Positions 1 to 12,400 of a DNA stretch of 64,000 nt are shown in pieces. Numbering within the stretch: position 1 is the first letter of the stretch; every line of letters starts with the position of its first letter. The notes beneath the pieces were generated by a model. It saw only the letters and a list, made by a program, of their open reading frames with translations. It searched no databases and had not been told where the DNA came from. The translations under genes and the position numbers were made by a program. Origin of the DNA: Bolinopsis microptera (Eukaryota; Ctenophora; Tentaculata; Lobata; Bolinopsidae). The stretch is from contig NC_087077.1 in the NCBI RefSeq assembly GCF_026151205.1, positions 5,084,001 to 5,148,000 on the forward strand, in the 5' to 3' direction.

Positions 1-534
1 AGCCCGGCATTAATCTTCAACCCTAAGCCTAATATATAATAATAATATAATATAACCCAGGAACCCTATGCTTAACCCAGGAACCCTATTCAAGATAGCA
101 GGGGTTGAGATGTCCGGTCCCCGACAAGTATAAGAGTACAGGATGAATTGTACAATAATAATATGAATTGTATAGAGAACAGAGACCAATGCACGGAAAA
201 CAGATGCGTCCTGAAAGGAGAGACATAGAGGGAAGGAGAGAGAGCTCTCTACATAATGACATAATCATTTAATGAGTGCAGTGTCCGCACAATACACCTA
301 CATCCAGTGTGATACAGCTGCAGTAGTTGTTGTATTAAAGAAGCTAAGCTGTAAGTCCAATACACTACTATTATGATACAACTATATAATACAAGTAGAA
401 CAGAACACTACATAAGGCAGCTGTAAGAGTGTACATCACCAGATCACATAATGGTAACATGAGGCTGAGGAGTATAAGTAAGAGGTACCTTTAGTCCTGT
501 GGTTACAGTTACAAGGGTAGCATGTTATAGGGGC
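1..534. other. No gene recognised
   Basis: AT-rich sequence with short simple repeats (for example taata runs near 35-55). I see no convincing exon, RNA gene or transposon end. Confidence 0.4.
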
Positions 535-855
535 AACAGCTACATGTTACCTGGGTAACAGTTACCAGGGTTACAAGGGGCTACCAGGGTTACAAGGGGT
601 AACATGTTACCCGGGTAACAGTTACCAGGGTTACAAGGGGTAACATGTTACCTGGGTAACAGTTACCCGGGTTACAAGGGGCTACCAGGGTTACAAGGGG
701 TAACATGTTACCCGGGTAACAGTTACCAGGGTTACAAGGGGTAACATGTTACCTGGGTAACGGTTACCAGGGTTACAAGGGGGAACATGTTACCTGGGTA
801 ACAGTTACCAGGGTTACAAGGGTAACATGTTACCTGGGTAACAGTTACCAGGGTT
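535..855. repeat. Minisatellite built from GTTACC/GGTAAC half-sites
   Basis: About seven irregular copies of a 40-58 bp unit, each holding ACATGTTACC followed by GGGTAACAGTTACC and a GGTTACAAGG spacer. The palindrome GGTAACATGTTACC recurs. The junction GTTACC-TG-GGTAAC (or CG in the middle) fits the RFX X-box consensus GTNRCC-N(0-3)-RGYAAC, so the array is a cluster of potential RFX-type sites. The repeat is seen directly; any binding is inference. Confidence 0.85.
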
Positions 856-1739
856 AAGGAAGATGTTACAGTACTAGCTTTGATACGGGGGTGACTCAAT
901 AAACAGTGCCCTGTTTACGTTTTGGGTCATCTTGACAAAGTTTTGTTACCAAGTTAACATTTTCATTAATTTCAGCAACAAACAATAAAATGGGAGCCTC
1001 TGACTCTGTGTACGTGTTTTTGAGTCACCCACCGGAGGAGTACAGGTATTATACCCAGGCTCCAGTATCTTGATCCTGATTGGCTGACTCGGACCTAGTA
1101 CCCTGGTTACCCTGGCTACGCAGGTAAACACACACGTGCCGTACCGCGCGGCGGAGAACTGTGGTATTTGGACTTAGCCACAGTTTGACACTGACACAAC
1201 TCCAGCCCAGTTCCAGGTATCAGCTGAGACTGCAGGTCGCTCGGACCCTTAAGTACGCCACGTTTTTTGCCATGTCACACGCATTGACCCACGTGTTACA
1301 CGGGTTGTAACATGGTTACAAAGACAGAACCCACCAGCAGGGTCCCTCGCACGTGTAGGGAACATATTATACTCATATCTGGGTAGAGCTGAGACCGTGC
1401 ACGTGTAGAGGACAGGGACCGTATTGGACTCCAATACTGAACAGAGCTGAGGCCTGGTCTCATGGACTTGACACCTGCTCTCCAAAACCTAAATAACACA
1501 GTTATAGAGCTCAAATATGCAAAAACTTGCAACTTTGCGAGACCCAGCTGCTGCATACCTACCCCTATAGATCAGACTTAAACAGATCTGACATTATCCT
1601 GGATCTGGTAAAACCTGATTAAATAAACCCTGTTTATTTCTCCTCACAATCAAATAGATCATCAGATATAATCAGATAGACCTAGTTAAGTTTTTATCTC
1701 CTCACGAGGTCGGATCAGACCCCAGACACTTGACTCACT
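856..1739. other. No gene recognised
   Basis: No supported exon. The reverse complement of AATAAA near 1633-1638 could be the poly(A) signal of the candidate minus-strand exon that ends at 1740. Confidence 0.35.
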
Positions 1740-2001
1740 TTACTCCTTTATAATATTCCTCGTGTCGCCACGCTTCATTACAGCACTATTCAGTGATCTT
1801 ATCGCAGGAACGATGGTCCTATTTAAAAAACGCTGCATTTTTGCAAACAGCGTACCGGCTGATAGATGCAGACAGAGGGTAAACAAAAAGATAACTAAAC
1901 TGCTGGCCATTAGTATAGTGACACCAAATACCGGGTACAACAAATCATAGGGCAGAAGTGCTGGTGAAATCGAGCGTTCAATCGGTAAATGATCATTGTT
2001 C
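1740..2001 (-). CDS. Candidate terminal exon of a membrane protein (unidentified)
   Basis: On the minus strand a possible acceptor (TTTGTAAAG) at 2002-2003 opens a frame that reads about 87 residues to a TAA at 1740. It contains one strongly hydrophobic segment of about 23 residues (FGVTILMASSLVIFLFTLCL) preceded by LPYDLLYP and followed by a basic tail of about 45 residues. That layout fits the last transmembrane helix and cytoplasmic tail of a membrane protein. A candidate poly(A) signal lies about 100 bp downstream. I found no convincing upstream exon and do not recognise the family. The opposite strand is also open over much of this stretch, so it could be chance. Confidence 0.25.
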
Positions 2002-3398
2002 CTTTACAAAGGAGTTCTTTTGTTCCTAGCTCATCTAACTTAAATCAACCAGACAGTTAGATCATGAATTGCACTTTACTCCTTTATAATATCCTTTATC
2101 GCTTGTAAAGTACCACCTTGTGACCATGATTTATCCTCAACACCAATAAGTTCCACCTCTTCAAAGACCCTTTGCTTGCTTCACTCGTCTCACAAACTAT
2201 TTTCCGCGCGATCCTTAAGTTTTGCCGAAAAGATTCCGATAATACAAAAATAGCCCTGAGGTTATTTGTAACCGCAGTCCACCTCCTGTCTGCGCATGAA
2301 TTCTATCGGGTAGCAATTACAGCTAGCCTAGGATCATTATACGAGGTTGCCGTGTCCATAAATATCTGGGCTATAAATAGAACTGTAGTAGTAAGAGTTA
2401 AGTACGGCTACCTCCACAAACCTCAAGTTCAGATCGTGGTGGTGATTCTCCACAGACATTCCGATGAGATGTCACGGTATTCCTGGCCGAGTTCTGACGG
2501 GACTGTAACCATGCCGACGTAACTTTTAAAACTCAGCGATGATATCAGGTCTTGTGTTCGTTATATCTCTTCCAGGTACGTCAAATGGCGATTCTTTGAC
2601 GCAATAGTTGGAGTAATGGTCTTAAACCAGGAACCATTTCTACCTTGTTAAAATGTTTAGTCTCACAAAACAAATAGATATCGTAAATGTTTAAAAATAG
2701 AGCAAGTTTATCTCTGAAATTAGAAATCCTGGGAATTCAACAAAATTGAGAAACAAAGTTTCGACTTTTTAAAAAGTCAAATATTAAGCAGTTGCATTCT
2801 CGCCAGCTTGTTAATGGCGTCAAATACAATAGGTGACCAATTTACTGTTTTCATCATGTCAATTTCAGTTGAATTACGTAATGTATTCGGCGATAAGAAA
2901 TAAGGAATCAGACAGGGAATAAAGTGAAAAGTAAATTGATCAAATAGAAATAAACCCCTTATCTTCAAAAAAAAGATATATAGTATATTGCAAAAGCTTA
3001 TCTTATCGATATCGTCTAAATGAAAGTTCAAAGAAAACATTGATACTGAACAGTCATATGAAATTATCTATTAACTGCCAAATAAAATAAGTCAAATAAA
3101 TATACTATACCATAGTTAGATATCACTGAAAACACTCTCATAACAAACTCACACGCATAAATTACTATGATAATCCACTCAAAACGTTCCTTAAGTACTA
3201 AACCTGAATCAGTATAAGTACCTTTCCATCTCCTAGAAATACAAACAATCGCTTTAACATTGTAAATTTACAAACACCACCGACCATGTCAAGTACAAAG
3301 CAAAGGATCAGCTGGGAGGTATAAGGATTCGTTCAAATGAACACTGGGTGCCGGGAGGGGGGTTCATCACCGGGAGGGGGTTCACCCCATTTAAACAG
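2002..3398. other. No gene firmly supported
   Basis: Contains a 116-residue plus-strand ORF at 2172-2522 and an 87-residue minus-strand ORF at 2777-3040. Neither has a recognisable domain or good splice context. A short sequence (cactttactcctttataata) occurs at about 1737 and again at about 2072, indicating an old local duplication. Confidence 0.3.
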
Positions 3399-3404
3399 TT
3401 TATT
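3399..3404 (-). terminator. Poly(A) signal AATAAA of the OGFOD3-like gene
   Basis: The minus strand reads AATAAA 55 bp beyond the TAA stop at 3459-3461, a normal spacing for a compact 3' UTR. Confidence 0.55.
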
Positions 3405-3458
3405 CAAGAAAATCTCGAATATTTCAATAAAAAATGGCTGATACTGCATAGTTTAAGG

Positions 3459-6400
3459 TTAAAGGTGAGTACCCCCATCATGGTAGTTTAACTGAACGGT
3501 GGGGTCCCCAATAGCGAACTCCGGATCACAAGTGAAGGGAATGGTTATAGCGTACCGGACTCCGGAGGTAACTCTCTCCACATGATGAGGGTTCTCTGTT
3601 CCGCTTGTGAAGATACTGACCCGACCTAAGGAGGTATAGAGTAATGTTACAGAAATAATTTTACAGACAAAACTTGCTGCTATTTTGAATCTTGCAGCCA
3701 CACCCCCCCCCCACCCCCTTCCCCTACCTTAATTCTTTCACAAAGGCTGGTTACAAAATAACGCTTCCCTCCTCCTCCCCCTCTAATGGTAATCTACATA
3801 CAGATTACAGTTGAATGTTTAAAAAATAATTCGCTGAATCCGAAGAACAAGATTAAGGCAATTGCTTTGAGTATTACAGAATCTCCATAAGAATGACGGA
3901 AATAATTCAGCCTCTTTGACGGCTGGTGGTCTTTTTACATTAGATTTTGAGAAACTGAAATCTAAACCATCCTTTTCTAGACCATTCGGGTACAAAATAT
4001 CCTTGCTCAGCTCGTAGCTGAATCCACAGGAATCATTTAAACTTTTGTTTAACAGCAGCTCTGATTTCGAGTGATCAGTTTGTATGAAAATAATATCTTT
4101 TATATCATTAATTACAGGCTGTGCTGGATTAGTTTATACCAACGAGCTTGTAGTTTGGTTTTATAAATATAAGATTGAGGGGAAACTTGAAATAATAAGA
4201 AGTCTAAGATTTAGACCCCAAGTATGGTCTGATAACTACTGAGTGCCTAAATTCCAGCCAGATATCAGACGAAAGTTGCCATATTATGTTCGTGCAGACC
4301 GCCTGTTGTTTTGATAAAATTACCATGAGACCGATAAGAACTGTATAATGAAATCAGCACTCAGCGTACTTTTACGAGATAAAATGATAGGAATTAATGT
4401 TGAACTGCCTTCTGAAATGGTAGCTGAAAATATGATAATTATGCCAATTTAAGATTACATTTTCAAACCATTTTTAAAGGCACGGGAGCAGCATTTTTAA
4501 AGGTCATGAGATTCCTAAGAATGGTCTGGTGACTAGCCACCAATTGTAGCAGACAGTGAGAATATTATCGGGTAATTTGATTGTAATTGATCAATTAGTA
4601 TAACAAAGCCACCCTACCTCAGTCAAGCGGAATTCATTCCCTTTTGCGGCAATGCAGCCAAAAATGGATCGAAATTCCTATTACCTTAGACAGATGGGTT
4701 GTTATGCCGATAAAGTGACGTGAAAATAGGATGTTTGATAAATTATCAAATTTTTGCAATATCTTTATTGACGATTGGTGGTGATAAGTAGTGGACTAGA
4801 CGTAAGCGTAAGGTGTGCTGCTAACTTGCGATTAAATTAATATTAACGATAATGTACGTATTAAGGAAACATTTTTTCGTCAATTATGAGCGCCTGGCTT
4901 GCTCCAGGAGTCCATGCAAAGATGCCATGAATGCCATTATATTGTTAGTTTCATCTGGACAGATCAATACTGGTCTACATTATTGACAGCAGTGGCCCGT
5001 AACCAGGTCTTTAGTGCGCCGGCTGAGTCTAAAATACCAGACTTAAAGCAATCACCGTACAAATCACCATCTTAACATTAAACATTTAAATTCTTCTCCC
5101 GTCCAACCTTCCAGATCAACAAACCTATCCCCTTATCAGCGAAGAAACATGTTCCAAATACGGACAAACATATGATTTATTGCAACAACCGTCACATTAT
5201 TGACATCCCAACAAACAGCCGTCATAGGCCTGTCAGCAGGTATTTTGTTCTGACAAGCGGACACGATCTGAGATTCTCACGAACCAGGCACGCGTGGGTT
5301 GCTATGGTAACACCAGGCACGCGTGCAGTGTGAGGGAGGAAACGGACTCCAGTCACACTCTAATGGTCACACTATTAACAAACCACTCAACCCTGTAACA
5401 ACCTTTCTATTTTGGGAGAGTTTTGCAGGTGTTGTAAGACGACTATCAGGTCAGAATATGACTTTAGTTTTACGTAGAGAAGAGATTGAGAATACTTTTA
5501 GGATTTTCTGTAGATTTGATGGTGGACACTTTTCCGGGCTCAACGATTAAAAATCCTTTCTTTCTTTCTATTCTTAGACGAAAAAAAGGACGTTGAAAGC
5601 ACGTGCCGACTGCCGACCCGAAAGGGAGACTTCTGGTCGGAATGTTTGGGCTTTGAGGGCGAAAAGAGCGAATTCCCCACTGTCTCTTTAAGACACAAAG
5701 AAAGTAGTTTTAGGGCAATCTGTGCAGGCTTCAAGTCGGTTTTTTGGCATTTTCGTAGAGGAGATAACTTAAGTTTTAAGATTGGAGAGCGGAAATTCTT
5801 GCAACCGAAACAAACCTAATTCAAATTACACTAATCATTTGGTCGGTAACGTGTTTCCGGTTTTATGTGTTACCGGACATAAATTTGTAATTAAAATTCT
5901 TAATCCAGAGCTCAAACTCGCTGCTTCACTGTCTGCAATCCAAAAATACCCCCTGACATGGCTATTTTTAGTAACAGTAGATATAGGCCCTTATCTTGCC
6001 ATTAATAACAGCAAGTCCTGCAAAATAATTTGCAAACTTGCATATTTTTAGATCTAAAAATGAAAGCTCAAATCGAGTCTTCGTTGTCATATTGCTGACC
6101 ATCGACGGATCCAAACAATATCATTATTAAATTGAATTTTTAAAATTATTGAACTGAAATTTATTCAATTAAAACCTTCGTCGGTGAGATAGGACCAAAA
6201 TATCGACAGTTGCAGATTGGTACCCTAGACTAATCCAGGACAGACAGAACCCGAATCCAGACATAGTCAAAAGATTTGCCAGACATAGTCAAAAGATTTA
6301 CCAGACATAGTCAAAAGATAGGTGGTCAGCTTGGGTACGAGGCTGTGGCACTAGATACCAGTCCCGAATAAATTTCAAATCCCTTCGACATTGTCAGCGT

Positions 6401-9400
6401 CGATTGTTTTCCATTATGATTTGCTGATACGTAATTATCGAGGCACGCATTATTATATCTTAATCCTATAGTGTGTCGCAACTTCCTGACGGTAATTTCC
6501 GTTGGTGAAAGACTAAAGTAGAAGTTGCGGTGTTAATGTTTACGTAGACAGCGCCTTCCAAGTAGCTTCATTTCAGATCATTTTGAGAGAGCCCCTATAA
6601 TCAAATGTACTATATGGAGACTAGACCAGTGTGTTACCATAGCAACCCACACTAGACCTGTGATAAAAGGGTGATGACGAGAGTTCCGGTTAGACTTCCG
6701 TTAAACATGAACAACAGGAACTGCGAAATTGTAATCTAATGATTCCTGCACGGTAATCCAATTCATGGTCTATTCACATTTCACACTCCAAAGAACACTT
6801 ATAATATCCCAGGAAGTGGAGACTCATATCAACAATAGGAGTGAAAAGCTCACATTACCGTCACATTTACCCAACATTAGCATACCGTATTTAATTAGAA
6901 ACTCGTGCTATTTAGCAAATCGGCCCTGATATTTACCATGGATCACTTGCCACCACTAGTGGGGTGTCACTGCCATGCACCCACTTCCTCCTACTCCCAC
7001 GACTTGCTCCCCTCCTCTCTCTCTCTCCCCCTCTCCTGCTCCCCTCACTGTCAGAGGAAACACTCATTACGCAATGGCTAATCCTGGCGTGCCGGCGGCA
7101 TTTGTATCGTTTGTAGTTGTTGAAGTGCTTGACGTATAGCGGTCCGGCTTCCACGTATAACGGAACGTGACGTCACGTAGCGAGGAGCATGAAGACAGCA
7201 GCTCAGTATTTAAGGGGATGGAAAGTTGGGGATGGTATCAAATCTGCCAGCTCTCCAACTTTTCGGAATAGTAACCACCAAACTCGATACTCGTTTTACT
7301 TTTATTAACTCGTTTGTTAAACCTACACTAAAGATATTATCATGATGAAGTTCTTCTTTGCATTGTTTGCCGCTTTCGCTACCCTCTCCATTGTCAACTC
7401 TCGATCCATCAAATTAGGTTGGTTATTACTCAGTTATTTAATATATTTTAATTACAACTTTGTTAACATGCCTCTAGATATTAGTTATTGATTGGTAAAT
7501 GGTTGGCTCTTTAGTAACCGGCTCTTTTGTACGAACGATAATAATATTAGTATGTCGAATAATACAGTAAAGCCATGCAAGGATTTAGAGCATTCAGGAG
7601 TAACATGAAATATACAACACTAGAAATCCAAGTAATCCACTAGATCAAAGTAGCAAACAAAATACTAACCACTAAATTATTTCAGAAAATCCCCGAACTG
7701 ACAGCGATAACACTGTGACAGCCAAGAGAAGCCCCCGATCGATTGAACTTGAAGGATCATTCCCCAGCCTTATCGAACAAAAATTAGGTACGTAATCTTG
7801 TTCTGTATTTCACAATCTACATGAAGATATGGATAGGATTTCATTACACAATTGAATGATTATTGAACTATAATGACCGTAAACTTTGGTAGCTCAGCAG
7901 AGGTACCCAGTCTACTTTTTTTGATCTTTCGATCCATTTTATCTGTTCAAATTTAAACTCTCTAAATCCGATTACTAATCCTCACATTTTTTCAGCTGAA
8001 TTCGAACTCATGGGAAACACTATTGACGAAACCTCTGCCCATCTCCAAAAGAGATCAACCCTGCACAAAAGACGACACCACCAGAGAACCACTAAAGGAC
8101 ACCCCAAGAGGCACAACATGGCCGCATTCTTCTACGTCCCTCCTAACGGCAAGTAAACTAAAGAAACTTCCAGAACTTTCTAGAACTAAAAGAGATTTCT
8201 AGAAACAAAACGAACTGCTTGAGCCGAGCGCACGTTTTTTTACGTTGTGGACTCATTAAATTAAATATCGAACGCATTGAATTTTACGAGCAGCTATCCT
8301 GCTTTTGACTAACGATTTTTTTAGATTTAGGTTGATTTTTAAATCCCTGTTTAAACTAATTCGCTTTGTTAAGAGCACAGGATAAATGTTCAGTTTTTTA
8401 AATTGTCGGTTGAGGCCGACGATGATCCTTATCCGGTTGCTATGCAAACCAAACCAAACCGATAAATTTTAACAATTGTTATTTATTTCGTGTTGATCAA
8501 ACTTAAATTTTGCTGGGTACCGCATGAGGGCATTTATTATTTAACGATTTTAAGAACCAATTTGCTAGATAAATCTGTTTATAAGTCCGATTATAAGCAT
8601 GTTTATTGTTTATATGTCCAATTATAAACATGTTTATTGTTTATAAGTCTGGTTATAAACATGTTTATACACACTGGATGTTTATATAGTGTTATTCCCA
8701 GGTTGCCAGGGCAGGGTAATTTGTAGACCTCCTTGTAGAACTGGCGATGCTAAGTGCCGCTGCCTCTGTCTGCCTATTGCCTAATCCATACCTGAAAAAG
8801 CCTAGTCCATACCTGAAAAGCTAGGTGTATTTGTTGCCTTGAACTTTGTCATTTCTTGAATGTCTGGTATCAGTAACATAAATTTGAAGGCCTGTTTTTA
8901 GGGCATTTTGGAAGCTAGTTTAAAGGGCATTTTGAAAGCTTGTTTTTAGGGCATTTTGGCTGAATTGAACGCATGCTGTTTCGTCACCCCACAAGAATTT
9001 CAGCCAAAATGATAAAAACAGCCGAAAAAGCTGACTTGGGAATATGCTAGATTTATTAATTAATTTTGATGTTTTGAGAAGATATTAAGTTATTAATTAT
9101 TTATTTAGATACATATATCGATAATTTATTTAGATATTTAATATACAAAGTATTTATGTGCACGGAAAAAAATCGTGATGTGAACAGATTTCGAACTTTC
9201 GTTTCAAAAACACACATTTCGTAATTGAAAGTCTTGTACTCCGTCAGCAAGGTTTCTACACAGTTTCCTGCTAACTAAGATTTCTAAACCTTACAAAACT
9301 TGAAATCAGTCCAGCGCGATACCGCACAAATCAAAGGGGATGCCCCACTCGGGGATTCCACTCTGATTCCGAACATATTTCTTTGCTGAAATCTTCTAGA

Positions 9401-12400
9401 TTGCAAGACTTTTAACGTATCATCTAGATATTTGTTCGCTTCAATGTTGATCTACATTTTAAAAGTTCAACTGCATGAGTACTTAGTAAGTCAAAGAAAA
9501 CGTAAAATGAGAACAATGTTGTCTATTATTTACACGTGTATTCTTTAGCTTAATTTAATTTTATACACCAGAGATATACTGTCTTTTATTTCTTAATTCT
9601 ACAAGCTTTTCTGTGAGAAAAAGCCAAAATCAAAACTAGAGTTCCAGTTATGTTGAGTGAGACAGAATGTGCAATATAAAATTATTAGGTGTGGTTTTTA
9701 AGGAATTTAGGAATTTAATACCTTTAAAATTAAATTCTACAAAAAGAGATTACAGCATGTCAATTGCAAATGGGCCGGACTATGCAGGATGGTTCCGTTA
9801 TTAACATTTGCACTCTAACTTTAGGCCACCCTGTATCGTAAACTTGATAATACCGGCTAAATCGTCATAGTGCGATTAGCATGAGCAGGAATGGGAGCTT
9901 TTTCTAGCAGATAACAAATAATAAGATAAATTTCATCGTCTATGCATCTGGATTCTGCAGAAAGTTAAATCATAGCGGCCCCAAACAATTCACGAAGATT
10001 ACCAAAAGGTTTAGTCTGCACAAATTTCTCACGTGTACTCAGTTGCTTCAAATACTTATCTACAATTTAGGACTCATCAAGTTCCAATCTCAAAGGGAGA
10101 CCTCCGACTTCAGGACTACTTCCACTTTTGTCCAAATTACATAATTAATAAAATAATTTACATAGTTATCTCCGTTCGTGTATGGTTAATTATTCTTCTA
10201 AATCAGAAAATGAGTAGTGGATAGATCAATAATTTTTCTCCTGTTAATAAAGAATGAAAATAATTCTCTTACGTAAAGAAATTGAAACTTCAAACAAGAA
10301 ATTGAGAATATTACAAACATAGTTTAACAAATACCACTAATAGTAAAATGCGATTGTAAGAATTCAAGATAAAGATAAAATAACTCAAAACCGATAAAAA
10401 CCACTTTTCATAACTAAGGATACTACTGGAAAAGTACTAACTACTATTCGGAAAATATAGATAACTTCCGAGAAATCAACACATTGAACAGTCGTCTCAG
10501 GGCTGGAATTCAGTCAAATCCTAATCGAGTGAGCTTTGATGTACCGATGAAAAATAACAATAGGGTTAGTCAAAACAATTGCGTCAGAGGGAAAAAATCA
10601 GTTTAAGTTTCGATGAGACTGGTTTATGATTTATTTCTCTTCTGTGCTGGATCAGTGACGTCACTGCCGAGTCGGTGACTTCACTGTCAATCTTTAAACA
10701 GGGGTAGAAGCAATCTTGAGGTTCCCCACTCTATGGTCCACTCGAGCTGTAGAGCTAGTGAACTTGGAAGTAGCCAGCAGTTTGTTCAGGCGAGTAGGTG
10801 TCGGCTCTTTGCTGCAGGAACCACTGATCCACCCGAGCTTCTTCAATGCGAACCTCCTTACAGATCTCAGAGACAAGCAGTAGATGGGGAAGTTAGCAGC
10901 ACTGTTCAAAAAGGGAGAGAAATAAGCAACTTGTCGCATCTCCTTCACATTATCCAGCTTGAAGACGAAGAGCAGGCCTAGTGGGAGAGCACAGACACAG
11001 TAAACCCCAGAGATGAGAACCACAGCAAGAACAGCTTCCTTCTTTACCTTGTGGCGTCTGTTAGCTAGCACTAGGAGGAGGGTTAAAGACACAGTCACAG
11101 CAAGGGCAGGGAGGAGGGTTAGGAAAGTAAACTCTGCTACCTCCAGATAGTAGACAGCACTGTGTCCGTGATCAGGCTCCAGGATACACATGTACATGCC
11201 GTCATGTTGGTCAAAACTTGACATGTTCTGTAAACCGATGGAGATGAAGATTTCTGTCTGGAAGCCAATAATGATGGCTATGACCCACATGAGGCCCACG
11301 ATGGCGTAACCTTTAGCATGAGACCAGGTCTTGGCATGGAGTGGGTACGTTACCAGGGCTAGCTTTGACAGGGATAGAGCAAGGATCATGTTGAAATCTG
11401 CAAATGCAAACACTTCTTCAAACACCTGTGTTATCTTACAGTGGAGATCCCCGAAAATCCACTTATTGTTGAAGATAGCCAGTATAACTGGTAGGTTGAC
11501 AAAAAGAGAGAAGCCCAGATCCGCGAATGCTATGTTGTTGATCAGGGCCCTGGAGACACAGTTGAGGCGGATCATTTTACACTTTAGGGAACCGTAGAGA
11601 GTGAGGATGCTTCCAAGCAGGGCAAAAAGAAAGGTCAGGACACACCAGCTTCCCAAAATAACCCGCTCTACGATGTGCGTGTTCTTCTCTTCTGTCTGGT
11701 TAGAGGCTGCAGCGTTTTCAGAACGGAGCAACATCATCGGGATATCAAGATTTGAAGTGGTGCCAAGATCCCACACTATTGAGCTAAAACCCTGGTGGCT
11801 CGGAGATTTGTCTCGTTTTAATGATGACACCCCAAATTCTGTGTTTGAGAAGCTCTTGATCTCCGAGCCACCAAGGTTTTAGCTCACTAGTGTGGGATCT
11901 TGGCCGGAGACAATATCAAATAACAGGAAAACCTTCATTTCGACATCCGGGCATCACAGAAGCCGAGACGAAATTAAACCAGCTAAAGTTGAAATGATCT
12001 TAAATTTGCGGTTCGTTCTTATTCTATTTCTTAGATAAGGTCAAAACAATAAAACGCAATTTACAAGTAAAACTAAAATCCATATTTAAAATATATCCAA
12101 TAATATTTTCTTCTCAGCAGTTGAAGCCGCTGGCAGTCCAAAACACGTGACATCTATTATCAACCAGCTCTTTTGGGGTAATATCCGCCACCGTTACTAA
12201 ATCAACATAGCCTTTATAAGTAGCATACACATAGACCGCTGGGCATTTATAACCTATTACTGTAGCAGTGAATACTGGCGAATCTACAAATCCACATTCT
12301 TCAAAATGGATAAATTTGTTTCCTTTTCCCGTCCAGTTGACCCATACTTCAGTTTCAGTAGATACACCAGAGCACATGATAGCACATGGTGGGGGACCAG

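Noticed and set aside
2172-2522. 116-residue plus-strand ORF
   Set aside because: No domain, no convincing splice or promoter context, and the opposite strand is also partly open.
2777-3040. 87-residue minus-strand ORF ending WSPIVFDAINKLARMQ
   Set aside because: Very AT-rich first half and no joinable exon; protein-like end may be chance.
3459-3701. Independent 80-residue gene
   Set aside because: Residues after GRVSIFTSG complete the OGFOD3 dioxygenase domain in phase from exon 14993; the upstream part is intron.
11738-11830. N-terminal extension of the GPCR to 378 residues
   Set aside because: It begins at GTG; the added residues lie across an inverted-repeat arm, and an ATGATG follows.
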